Source: AC-49 sp963766605
Lineage (GTDB): Bacteria > Actinomycetota > Thermoleophilia > Solirubrobacterales > Solirubrobacteraceae
Assembly (NCBI GenBank): GCA_963766605.1
Contig: CAVYAT010000001.1
Coordinates: 620,001 to 684,000 of the forward strand
Direction: 5' to 3'
Length of the DNA: 64,000 bases
Shown: piece by piece, positions 8,887-17,156 of the stretch
How positions within the stretch are numbered: position 1 is the stretch's first letter
Layout of the letters: every line of letters starts with the position of its first letter
Translations under genes and position numbers: made by a program
The notes under the pieces: model-generated
Seen by the model: the letters and a program-made list of their open reading frames with translations, nothing else
Database searches by the model: none
Told to the model about the DNA's origin: nothing

Positions 8887-9386
8887 ACTGGTGGTCAGCT
8901 CGGCTTGGCCCCGAGCACGAGACGGCCGACTTCGCCTGCGGTCACGAGCCGCTGGATCGCTGGCTGAAGGCGCAGGCAGCCCGAGCCGAGGAAGCCGGCA
9001 TCTCCGCAACGACCGTCTGGACCCCCGCGGCGGAGCATCGCGTCGTCGCCTACTACTCGGTCGCGCCAACACAGGTCCGCCGCGACGAAGTTCCCAAGGG
9101 CATGTCGAGCGGCTACTCGTCGATCCCGGGGTACCTACTGGGAAGGCTCGCGCTGCATCAAGACCTCCACAGCCAGGGGCTCGGCGGCCAACTGCTCCTC
9201 GATGCGCTCGAGGTCATCGTCGCCGCCGCTGCGCACTCGGCCGGGCGCGTCATCGTGGTCGACGCGATCGACGACACCGCAGCAAGGTTCTACGAGCACT
9301 ACGGCTTCACGCGCATCGGCGCCACCGACCGCCTGGCGATGAAGGTCGCCACCGCCGACGCAGCACTCCACGCAGCCCGTCCATAG
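8883..9386 (+). CDS. TacT-type GNAT toxin
   Basis: 167 residues of the GNAT fold. Family toxins acetylate aminoacyl-tRNA and block translation. FACGHEPLDRWLKAQA at the start, YYSVAP, LGRLALHQDLHSQGLGGQLL (acetyl-CoA pyrophosphate loop) and FYEHYGF (catalytic Tyr region) match the family. It is translationally coupled to the DUF1778 antitoxin. The pair fills the whole 1-kb segment between the intact tRNA-Ser and the first tRNA fragment, so it may stabilise that segment. Confidence 0.9.
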   Translation: MNWWSARLGPEHETADFACGHEPLDRWLKAQAARAEEAGISATTVWTPAAEHRVVAYYSVAPTQVRRDEVPKGMSSGYSSIPGYLLGRLALHQDLHSQGLGGQLLLDALEVIVAAAAHSAGRVIVVDAIDDTAARFYEHYGFTRIGATDRLAMKVATADAALHAARP

Positions 9387-9398
9387 CTGCCACCAACC

Positions 9399-9556
9399 GT
9401 GTCCCGAACCATGTCCCGAACTCGGCAGATATGACCTGCCAATAGCTCGTCAGCTCAGACGAAACTCCGGTAAACCAAGGCTATCTGACCTCGATCCAAC
9501 GGCCTTGAAAACCGGTAGGCGTGCAAGCGTCTCGAGGGTTCGAATCCCCCCCTCCG
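9399..9556 (+). repeat. Attachment-like repeat A: arm block plus tRNA-Ser 3' fragment
   Basis: Direct repeats TGTCCCGAA at 9400 and 9412, inverted repeat GGCAG/CTGCC at 9424-9440, the conserved tail GCTATCTGACCTCGATCC, then a tRNA-Ser 3' portion (about 9500-9556) that matches the intact tRNA-Ser from the anticodon loop onward with very few differences. The 5' half of a tRNA is absent. This is the organisation of an attR: element arm followed by the displaced host tRNA end. Confidence 0.8.
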
Positions 9557-9683
9557 TTTCTCAACGACGTTCCAGGCTCAGAGGGAGTCGGCGGGGGCCG
9601 GTCGGTGGTGACCGTGAGTCGCTTTTGGACGAGCTTCGCGCGGATGTCGACCGGCTCGCCGGTGCGGTGGCTACGCTCGCAAC

Positions 9684-9884
9684 GTGCCCAAGACCGTCCG
9701 TGAGATCGAGAAGATCCTCCGTCGGAACGGGTGGGAACTCGCGAGAACCGTCGGCAGCCATCGCCAATACGTTCACCCCGACAATCCCAATGTCGTGACC
9801 GTCCCCGGTGCTCCAGGTAAGCAGGTCGCGACCGGTACCCTGTCGTCCATCAGACGCGCAAGTGGAATCAGCGAGCTGCGATGA
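9684..9884 (+). CDS. hicA: HicA-type mRNA interferase toxin
   Basis: 66 residues from a GTG start. The dsRBD-like fold has the catalytic His in GSHRQYVHP (His26) and the C-terminal GTLSSIRRASGI of the YcfA/HicA family. The toxin cleaves mRNA and tmRNA independently of translation. The stop overlaps the hicB start (ATGA). Toxin-first order is standard for HicAB. Confidence 0.92.
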   Translation: MPKTVREIEKILRRNGWELARTVGSHRQYVHPDNPNVVTVPGAPGKQVATGTLSSIRRASGISELR

Positions 9885-10093
9885 CCGAGTACCTGGCGAT
9901 CTACGAACGCAACGACGACGGTTGGTGGGCATACGTGCCCGACCTCCCCGGTTGCACGGCCGTCGGCGACGATCGCGAGCAGCTCGACCGCAACGCGCGC
10001 GAAGCCGTCGCGGCTCACATCGACCTGCTGCGGTCGACCGGGCGCCCGGTGCCCGAGCCGTCTACCTACGACGTCAGCCGCATCGCCGTCTGA
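9881..10093 (+). CDS. hicB: HicB-type antitoxin
   Basis: 70 residues with the partial RNase H-like HicB fold (YLAIYERNDDGWWAYVPDLPGCTAVGDD, EAVAAHIDLLRSTGRPVPEP). No C-terminal DNA-binding domain is present, so it is a short HicB; autoregulation may rely on the complex. It is coupled to hicA. The two genes are the entire content of the segment between repeats A and B. Confidence 0.92.
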   Translation: MTEYLAIYERNDDGWWAYVPDLPGCTAVGDDREQLDRNAREAVAAHIDLLRSTGRPVPEPSTYDVSRIAV

Positions 10094-10149
10094 CGCGCTG
10101 AACGAGTCGCCGACGCGACCGTCAATGCACCAACCGGCTCCACGGAGCC

Positions 10150-10311
10150 GTGTCCCGAACCATGTCCCGAACTCGGCAGATATGACCTGCCTGTAGCACG
10201 CGTGGCTCGACCAAATCTCCTGCAAACCGACGCTATCTGACCTCGATCCGACGGCCTTGAGAACCGGAGTCCGTGCAAGCGGACCGCGGGTTCGAATCCC
10301 GCCCCCCTCCG
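10150..10311 (+). repeat. Attachment-like repeat B: arm block plus tRNA-Ser 3' fragment
   Basis: Same order as repeat A: TGTCCCGAA at 10151 and 10163, GGCAG/CTGCC at 10175-10191, GCTATCTGACCTCGATCC, then a tRNA-Ser-like 3' end at about 10252-10311. The variable and T arms differ from the local tRNA (AGTCCGTGCAAGCGGAC, CGCGGGTTCGAATCCCG), i.e. it is a different tRNA-Ser allele. No 5' half is present. Confidence 0.8.
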
Positions 10312-10372
10312 CCAACGCCAGCCTCACGCCACGAGCAATCAGTTCATCGGGGTACTTCTTCGCACGAGCCAT
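10307..10372 (-). pseudogene. Fragment resembling an IS3-type OrfA N-terminus
   Basis: Starting at 10372 the minus strand reads MARAKKYPDELIARGVRLA, which resembles the first helix of IS3-family OrfA helix-turn-helix proteins. It stops making sense where it runs into tRNA fragment B. No other transposase sequence is adjacent. It is short, so the identification is tentative. Confidence 0.35.
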
Positions 10373-10583
10373 GGATTCGCAGGATCTCCTCGCGCCAAGA
10401 CAGCATCCCGGCATCAAGGCCTCCGTCAAATCCAGCCCGCCTCAAGCTATCGATTGGGCTCGGTGCCGTGGACTGTGTCTCGGGTCGCAGTCGGCCTGAG
10501 TGCTGGTGGCACTTTGATGGCGTCTGACCAAGATCGGGCGCCTAGGTGCCCCGGTCTCGGTCGCGACTAAGGCTCCCTCGCCG

Positions 10584-10733
10584 TCACGGGACGATGTGCA
10601 CGACGACGATCTTCGTGCCGTGCGTCCCGACCTCGTCGCCGTGGTGATGCTTAGGGCCGCGCGCGTACGCGATCAGACCGACGACGAGAAGCGCCGCCAC
10701 GACGATGATCAGCCATTCAACGCCACGTCGCAT
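10584..10733 (-). CDS. Small single-pass membrane protein (49 aa)
   Basis: MRRGVEWLIIVVAALLVVGL opens the sequence (membrane segment about residues 7-24), followed by a His-rich ARGPKHHHGDEVG linker and a short hydrophobic end KIVVVHIVP. It lies 33 bases downstream of the YfcC/ArcD-like antiporter on the same strand. Small hydrophobic partners of transporters are known, but no homology is claimed. The His cluster could bind metal. Confidence 0.5.
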   Translation of the reverse strand: MRRGVEWLIIVVAALLVVGLIAYARGPKHHHGDEVGTHGTKIVVVHIVP

Positions 10734-10766
10734 CTGATGCTCCTGTCCAGGCTCGACGCACGCAAG

Positions 10767-12263
10767 TCACAGTAACGCTCCGATAGCGAGCACGATCGCG
10801 GAGAGGGCGCTGAGAAGCAGAAGCAGCGGCCAGACCCAGCGGAGATACGTGCCGTACGGAACGCGGGCGATCGCGAGGCCGCCCATCACGACGGCAGACG
10901 TCGGAACGACGAGGTTCATGACGCCGGAAGCGCTCTGGTAGGCGGTTACGACGAGCGCAATCGACACGCCGATGAAGCCCGCCAGCGGAGCCACGATCGG
11001 CATCGCCAGCGTCGCAAGCCCCGAGGTCGAAGGGATCACGAACGACAGCGGTAGGAAGAGGAGGAACATCACGATCAGGAACGTGACGTCGCCCGTACCG
11101 CCGAGGGCGTTCTCGATCCAGTGCAGGACGGTGTCGGTGATCTGGCCGTTGTTCATGATCACGGTGATGCCACGGGCGATGCCGATGATCAACGCGACCC
11201 CGAGGAGGTCCCGCGCGCCGTCGACAAAGCTGGTCGTCAGGTCGCTTTCGCCCATCCCGCCGATCACTCCGATGATGATCGCGAAGAGCAGGAAGGAGGC
11301 GGTCATCTCGGGGAACCACCACCACCAGGTCGGGAACGGGATCCCGAGGTCCGACCATGGAATGACGCCGTAGATCATGACGACGAACGCGAGCGCGAAG
11401 ACAGCGAGGATCGTCTTTTGCTTGCCGGTGAGCGTGGCTTCGCCGGCGTCGGTCGCAGCCCGGAACCGCGTCTCGTTCTCGGCCTTCATGTGGTACACGA
11501 GTGACTTCGAGGGGTCCTTCTTGATGCGGTCGGCGTAGCGAAGGACGAAGAAGACGCCGATCACGAGGCCGACGATCAGGATCACCAGTCGGCCGATGAG
11601 GCCTTCGCTGATCGGGATCCCGGCGATCCCGGAGGCGATCCCGGTCGCGAACGGGTTGACCGTCGAGCCGAGCACGCCGATCCCACAGCCGAGCAGGACG
11701 ATCGCTGCACCCGTGAGCGCGTCGTAGCCAGCGGCGATCATCACGGTAATCACGAGCGCATAGAAGGCGAGACTCTCCTCGGCCATCCCGAAGGTCGTGC
11801 CTCCGAGTGCGAAGACGGTCATCAGGACCGGGATCATCAAGCGCTCCCGGCCCCGCATCCTGTGCACGAGACTGCCGATCCCGGATTCGATCGCCCCGGT
11901 CTTCATCGTCACGCCGAGGAAGCCGCCGATCACGAGGATGAAGAGCGCGATGTCGATCGCGCCAAAGAGCGTCCCCGAGTTGTAATAGTTGATGTTCCCT
12001 TTCGCGTCTTCGATGCCGTAGAGCCCGTTGATCGGCGCCGTGAGCGAGTCGACGACGATTCGCGACGGATGCGAGGTCACGTGGTGGTACGTCCCCGGAA
12101 TCGGTTCCCCCGCAGCATTCAGGTTGTAGACGCCGGCCGGGATCACCCAGGTCGCGATCGCCGCCACCACGATCAATGCGAACAAGATCGTGTACGCGGA
12201 AGGAAGCGTGAACCGACCCTTCCTCTCAGGCTCGACGCCCACAGCGGCGGACTGGTCACTCAT
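10767..12263 (-). CDS. YfcC/ArcD-type basic amino acid antiporter family protein
   Basis: 498 residues with about 12 membrane segments, of the YfcC (C4-dicarboxylate carrier-like) family, which includes arginine/ornithine exchangers of arginine-deiminase clusters. Typical features are AIATWVIPAGVYN, FGMAEESLAFY, LGSTVNPFATGIASGIAGI and the second-half PSTSGLATLAMPI. The ATG at 12263 has a good ribosome site (GAGGAGG). It is divergent from arcA. Import of arginine in exchange for ornithine is inferred from context. Confidence 0.85.
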   Translation of the reverse strand: MSDQSAAVGVEPERKGRFTLPSAYTILFALIVVAAIATWVIPAGVYNLNAAGEPIPGTYHHVTSHPSRIVVDSLTAPINGLYGIEDAKGNINYYNSGTLFGAIDIALFILVIGGFLGVTMKTGAIESGIGSLVHRMRGRERLMIPVLMTVFALGGTTFGMAEESLAFYALVITVMIAAGYDALTGAAIVLLGCGIGVLGSTVNPFATGIASGIAGIPISEGLIGRLVILIVGLVIGVFFVLRYADRIKKDPSKSLVYHMKAENETRFRAATDAGEATLTGKQKTILAVFALAFVVMIYGVIPWSDLGIPFPTWWWWFPEMTASFLLFAIIIGVIGGMGESDLTTSFVDGARDLLGVALIIGIARGITVIMNNGQITDTVLHWIENALGGTGDVTFLIVMFLLFLPLSFVIPSTSGLATLAMPIVAPLAGFIGVSIALVVTAYQSASGVMNLVVPTSAVVMGGLAIARVPYGTYLRWVWPLLLLLSALSAIVLAIGALL

Positions 12264-12486
12264 CGATCGCCTCCTCGCACGGGAGACGACGGTATATCCG
12301 ATTCCGCGGCGGCATCCACCTGGTCGGCAACCCGGCATGTCTGTTCCGAGGTGGCGCAGCCCGGCGGCTGCTCGGGCATATAGTCCCCCGCGGGTGAATG
12401 ATGGCCACAGTGGAACGCCCATCCGGCACGACGGAGCCAGAGACGCGCCCGCGCGGCGACGACGGGCGGTTCGGTACTCGCGCAAC

Positions 12487-12612
12487 ATGGGCCGCAGCTT
12501 CTCCGTCTACTGGGCGCCGTTCCTGATGGCGGGCGGAGCGCTGCTGCTGGGCATCGCGGTCTGCACGAGTCCTTGTCCAGAGCAACCGCATGAGCGGAAG
12601 GAATCAGCATGA
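12487..12612 (+). CDS. Possible 41-aa membrane peptide coupled to arcA
   Basis: A small frame from ATG 12487: MGRSFSVYWAPFLMAGGALL, then LGIAVCTSPCPEQ and a charged tail. It has one hydrophobic segment, and its TGA overlaps the ATG of arcA (ATGA). The same kind of junction links other genes of this operon, supporting real translation. It might be a leader peptide or a small transporter-associated protein. No homologue is recognised. Confidence 0.4.
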   Translation: MGRSFSVYWAPFLMAGGALLLGIAVCTSPCPEQPHERKESA

Positions 12613-13835
12613 GCACGCGAACCACGCCCGCCCTCGGCGCCAACTCCGAAGTCGGGACCCTGCGTACCGTGATGGTGCATCGGCCCGATCTCGCCCACGA
12701 GCGGCTGTCGCCGACCAACTGCCACGAGCTGCTGTTCGACGATGTCATCTGGGTGCGGCGTGCGCGACAGGAGTTCGACGCATTCGTGGACGTGATGCGC
12801 GAGCACGGCGTCGAGGTGCTGCTCGTGCACGAGCTGCTGACCGAGGTGCTCAGCGACGCGGAGGCGCGCGAGTGGGTTTTGGACAGACGAGTCCGGCCCG
12901 AGGACGTGACGGCGATGTTCGTCGACGACCTCACCGCCTGGATGAGCGAGATGCCGCCGGACGATCTCGCGGAGCGTCTGACCGGTGGCGTTACCGTGCG
13001 TGAGCTGCCGACGGAGATCGCCACGGCGATCGGCGGCGCGATGGAGCCGACTGAGTTCGTGCTCGCACCGCTACCGAACCAATTGTTCACGCGCGACACG
13101 AGTTTCTGGCTCTACGGTGGCGTCGCCGTATCGTCGATGTTCTGGCCGGCACGTCAGAAGGAGACGATCAACATCGAGGCGATCTATCGTTTTCACCCGC
13201 GCTTCAAGGGCACGCAGATCTGGTTCGGCGGGGTCGACCACGACTGGGGCCGCGCGACGATCGAGGGCGGCGACGTGATGCCGATCGGCGACGGCGTCGT
13301 GCTGGTCGGCCAGGGTGAGCGCAGCACCGGCTCGGCGGTCAGCATCCTCGCCAAGAACATGTTCGAGCAGGGTGCGGCCCGGCTCGTGCTCGGCGCCAAG
13401 ATGCCACGCGACCGAGCGGCGATGCACCTCGACACCGTCTTCACGTTCTGCGACCGCTCGGTGGTGACGATCTACGAGCCCGTTGTCTCGCAGGTCACCC
13501 CGATCCGCTATCTCCCCGACGGCAATGGTGGCGTGCGCGCCGAGGTATCCGAGCGCACCTGGCTCGAGGAGATTCAGGACGCGCTCGGGATTGACGAACT
13601 CACCGTCGTCCCGACCGGCGGCGACGAGTTCGAGGCCGAGCGCAACCAGTGGGACGACGGCAACAACGTCGTCGCGCTCGCGCCGGGCGTGATCGTCGCC
13701 TACGAGCGCAACGAGGCGACGAACTTCAAGCTCGAAAAGGCCGGCATCGAGGTCCACACGATCGCCGGCCAAGAACTCGGAAGGGGGCGCGGCGGCGGTC
13801 ACTGCATGACCTGCCCGATCTCGCGTGACAAGTGA
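12609..13835 (+). CDS. arcA: Arginine deiminase
   Basis: 408 residues, full family length. Hydrolyses arginine to citrulline and ammonia, the first step of arginine fermentation. Motifs: PLPNQLFTRDTSFW (substrate Asp), HLDTVFTFCD (catalytic His), GGDEFEAERNQWDDGNN and the nucleophilic Cys399 in GRGGGHCMTCPI. Followed after 10 bases by the ornithine carbamoyltransferase gene. The arcA-argF-arcC order with a permease gives the complete ATP-yielding pathway. Confidence 0.97.
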   Translation: MSTRTTPALGANSEVGTLRTVMVHRPDLAHERLSPTNCHELLFDDVIWVRRARQEFDAFVDVMREHGVEVLLVHELLTEVLSDAEAREWVLDRRVRPEDVTAMFVDDLTAWMSEMPPDDLAERLTGGVTVRELPTEIATAIGGAMEPTEFVLAPLPNQLFTRDTSFWLYGGVAVSSMFWPARQKETINIEAIYRFHPRFKGTQIWFGGVDHDWGRATIEGGDVMPIGDGVVLVGQGERSTGSAVSILAKNMFEQGAARLVLGAKMPRDRAAMHLDTVFTFCDRSVVTIYEPVVSQVTPIRYLPDGNGGVRAEVSERTWLEEIQDALGIDELTVVPTGGDEFEAERNQWDDGNNVVALAPGVIVAYERNEATNFKLEKAGIEVHTIAGQELGRGRGGGHCMTCPISRDK

Positions 13836-13845
13836 AAGGAACGGC

Positions 13846-14853
13846 ATGAGCACCACGATCGACCTGCACGGGCGCCATCTGTTGACGCTCAACGACTACT
13901 CCGCCGAGGAGATCATCTATCTGCTCGACCTGGCCGCCGAGCTCAAGGAGGCCAAGCGCGAGGGACGCGAGGAGCGTCGCCTGGAGGGCCGCGAGATCGC
14001 GCTCATCTTCGAGAAGGACTCGACCCGGACGCGCTGCGCGTTCGAGGTCGCGGCTTACGACCAGGGGGCACACGTCACGTTCATCGGCCCGAGCGGCTCG
14101 CACATGGGCCACAAGGAGACGGTCAAGGACACCGCGCGGGTGCTGGGCCGGATGTACGACGCGATCGAGTACCGCGGCTTCGGCGAGAGCACCGCCGACG
14201 AGCTGGCACGGTGGGCCGGCGTGCCGGTCTACAACGGGCTGACCGACGAGTGGCATCCCACCCAGATCCTCGCCGACTTCCTCACCTTCCGAGAGCATGT
14301 CGACAAGCCGCTGGGCGAGGTCACGTTCTGCTACCTCGGCGACGCGCGCTTCAACATGGCCGACACCTACCTGGTCGGAGGCGCCAAGCTCGGGATGGAC
14401 GTGCGGATCGCGGCGCCGGAGTCGCTCTGGCCGGGCGCCGAGGTGTTGGACGCCGCAAAGGGCATCGCCGCGGAGAGCGGGGGGACGATCACCGTGACCG
14501 AAAGCGTCGCCGAGGCGGTCAAGGACTGTGACTTCCTGCTCACCGACGTCTGGGTCTCGATGGGCGAGCCCAAGGAGGTCTGGGCGGAGCGGATCAAGCT
14601 GCTGCTCCCCTACCAGGTCAACAGCGAGGTGATGGAGCTGACAGGCAACCCGGACGTCAAGTTCATGCACTGCCTGCCGGCGTTCCACAACCGCGACACG
14701 GAGGCCGGCGAGCAGATCTACAGGGACGACGGGCTCGACGCGCTCGAGGTGACCGAAGAGGTCTTCGAGTCTCCGGCGTCGATCGTGTTCGACGAGGCAG
14801 AGAACCGCCTGCACACGATCAAGGCGGTCATGGTCGCCACGCTCGGAGACTGA
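13846..14853 (+). CDS. arcB: Ornithine carbamoyltransferase (catabolic, arginine deiminase pathway)
   Basis: 335 residues. The carbamoyl-phosphate binding motif STRTRCAFE, the HPTQILADF motif and the ornithine-loop HCLPAFHN are present. In this operon it should run in the catabolic direction, converting citrulline and phosphate to ornithine and carbamoyl phosphate. The ATG at 13846 follows GAAAGGAAC; the frame is open a few codons further but without a better start. Catabolic versus anabolic assignment rests on context. Confidence 0.92.
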   Translation: MSTTIDLHGRHLLTLNDYSAEEIIYLLDLAAELKEAKREGREERRLEGREIALIFEKDSTRTRCAFEVAAYDQGAHVTFIGPSGSHMGHKETVKDTARVLGRMYDAIEYRGFGESTADELARWAGVPVYNGLTDEWHPTQILADFLTFREHVDKPLGEVTFCYLGDARFNMADTYLVGGAKLGMDVRIAAPESLWPGAEVLDAAKGIAAESGGTITVTESVAEAVKDCDFLLTDVWVSMGEPKEVWAERIKLLLPYQVNSEVMELTGNPDVKFMHCLPAFHNRDTEAGEQIYRDDGLDALEVTEEVFESPASIVFDEAENRLHTIKAVMVATLGD

Positions 14854-14855
14854 GC

Positions 14856-15811
14856 ATGCGAGTCGTCGTCGCGCTCGGCGGCAACGCGCTGCTGCAGCGC
14901 GGGCAACCGCTGACCGCAGAGAACCAGCGCTCCAACGCACGCACCGCCTGCAGGGCGCTCGCGCCTGTCGCGCTCGAGCACCAGCTCGTCATCTGGCACG
15001 GCAACGGCCCGCAGGTCGGGCTGCTCGCGCTCCAGGGGTCCGCGTACAAGGATGTCGAGACTAGCCGCTCGACGTGCTGGACGCCCAGACGGAGGGGATG
15101 ATCGGCTACGTGCTCCAGCAGGAGCTCGGCAACGAGCTACCGCAGGACAAGCAGTTCGCGACGCTCCTGACCCAGATCGAGGTCGACCCAGCGGACCCGG
15201 CGTTCGCAAATCCGACGAAGCCGATCGGACCGGTCTACGACAACCAGCAGTCCGACGCGCTCGCCGCGGAAAAGGGCTGGACGTTCAAGCCGGACGGCGA
15301 CAGCTTCCGGCGGGTGGTTGCGTCGCCCGCGCCGCAGCATATCTACGGCCTCGAGCCGATCGAGTGGCTGCTCGAGCACGACTGCGTAGTCGTGTGCGCG
15401 GGTGGCGGCGGCATCCCGGTGAAGCACATCGACGAGGCCGTCCCCGCCGGACGACGACTGGTCGGCGTCGAGGCGGTGATCGACAAGGACCTCGCCAGCG
15501 CCCTGCTCGCCAAGGAGCTGCACGCCAATGTCTTGGCCATCGTGACCGACGTCGACGCCGTCTACACCGACTGGGGCACGCCCGATGCGGCCCCGATCCG
15601 GCGCGCGAGCCCCGAGGCGCTGGCCGCATCGGAGTTTGCCGCCGGCTCGATGGGTCCCAAGGTCGAGGCCGCCTGCAAGTTCGTCACGCAGACCGGCGGC
15701 ATCGCTGCGATCGGCTCGATCACCGACGCCGCCGCGCTCGTGCGTGGCGAGGCCGGAACGGTCGTGGCACTCGACGCCACCGGACTGGAGCTGGCGGGCG
15801 CGGCCGGATGA
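14856..15811 (+). pseudogene. arcC: Carbamate kinase with an internal one-base frameshift
   Basis: The first part (14856 to about 15060) reads MRVVVALGGNALLQRGQPLT ... WHGNGPQVGLLALQ and YKDVET. The second part continues in another frame as PLDVLDAQTEGMIGYVLQQE through to VEAVIDKDLAS, TDVDAVYTDWG, GSMGPKVEAAC and the normal C-terminus. One missing C near AGCCGCTC (about 15064) would join them (ETSPLDVLDAQ). Carbamate kinase makes ATP from carbamoyl phosphate and ADP. As written the protein is interrupted, which would remove the ATP-yielding step. Either a real mutation or an assembly error in a C run. Confidence 0.85.
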
Positions 15812-17156
15812 CATCGCAACTCCCGACCGCGCGTCGGAAGATGGCGAGCTCACGCAGAAGGCGCTGACGGTCCGCGGCGCGACCGTCCTCGGGATCGGGT
15901 CGATGATCGGGGCGGGCATCTTCGCGCTGCTGGGCGAGGCGGGTGCCGTGGCCGGCGCAGCCGTCTGGATCTCGTTCCTGATCGGCGGGATCGTCGCTGG
16001 GCTGCTCGGCTACGTCTGCGTCAAGCTCGGTGTCCGCTACCCGTCCAGTGGCGGCCTGATCACGTACCTCATCGAAGGCCTCGGGCGCGGCCGACTCGTT
16101 GGCATCGCCGCGTGGCTCGGCTACATGGCGGCGATCGTGATCGTCACCGCGATGATCGCGGTCTCGTTCGGCGGCTACGCCACATCGTTGTTCATCGGCG
16201 ACAACCCGGGCCCGGCATGGGACAACGTCTTCATCACGGCGGTCGTGCTCGTGATGCTCGCGGTCAACCTCGCCGGAGCGACGTCCGCAGCCAAGGCCCA
16301 ATCCGTGATCGTGGCGATCGTCCTCGCAGCGTTCGCGGTCTTCATCGTCGTGACGCTCGCCAACCTGAACACCGACCTGCTGGCCCCGAGCGGCTACCCG
16401 CCGTTCTCGAAGATCGTCTCGAGCGTCGCGCTGACATTCTTCGCCTACCTCGGCTTCAACGTCATCACGTTCACGGCCGGCGATCTGCGCAACCCCACCC
16501 ACGACATCCCGCGGGCGACCTACGGCGCACTGGGGATCACATCCGTGGTCTACGTGTTGATCGCGATCGGCGTCTTCGGCGCGCTGACGGTCGCGGAGGT
16601 GATCAAGTACGGCGAGACCGCGATCGCCGAGGCGGCGCGCCCCGCGCTCGGTGACGCCGGCTTCACCGTGATGGCCGTCGTTGCGCTGCTATCGACCGCC
16701 GGCGCCACCAACGCCACCCTCTACGCCTCGGGCAACCTCACAGGCATGTTGGCCGAGGAGCGGATGTTCCCGACGTGGTTCGGCTCTAGGTCACGACTCG
16801 GTCCGCACGGCGGCCTGCTCATCACGACAGCCCTGGTGCTCGTCGTCGCGAACCTCGTCGACCTATCCGCGATCGCATCGGTCGGCAGCGCCGTCGCGCT
16901 GATGGTGTTCCTGCTCGTCGCACTCGCAGGCTGGCGTCGACGAGCGGACACGCACAGCAGCCCGGCCCTCATTCTGCTCGCGATGGCGGTGGTCGCCGTG
17001 GTCCTGGGGTTCTTCGCCGTCGACACCTACCAGAACGCGCCCGCCACGTTCGGGGCGATCCTCGCGCTCGGGGCGCTCGCGGTCGTGCTCGACGCGTGCG
17101 TGCGCAGGTGGATGGGGGCGTCGACCAGACGCGCCGACGGATCGGAGATGCCATGA
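15808..17156 (+). CDS. APC-superfamily amino acid permease (start region frameshifted)
   Basis: About 449 residues with 12 membrane segments. TM1 has the APC motif GIGSMIGAGIFALLGEAG; GDLRNPTHDIPRA and STAGATNATLYASGN follow. The frame has no good start codon: the expected ATG at 15808 overlaps the arcC stop (ATGA) but lies one base out of frame. A single missing C at about 15822 would give MTSQLPDRASEDGELTQKAL. The role is probably amino acid uptake or exchange for the arginine pathway. Its stop overlaps the start of the P-type ATPase (ATGA). Confidence 0.82.
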
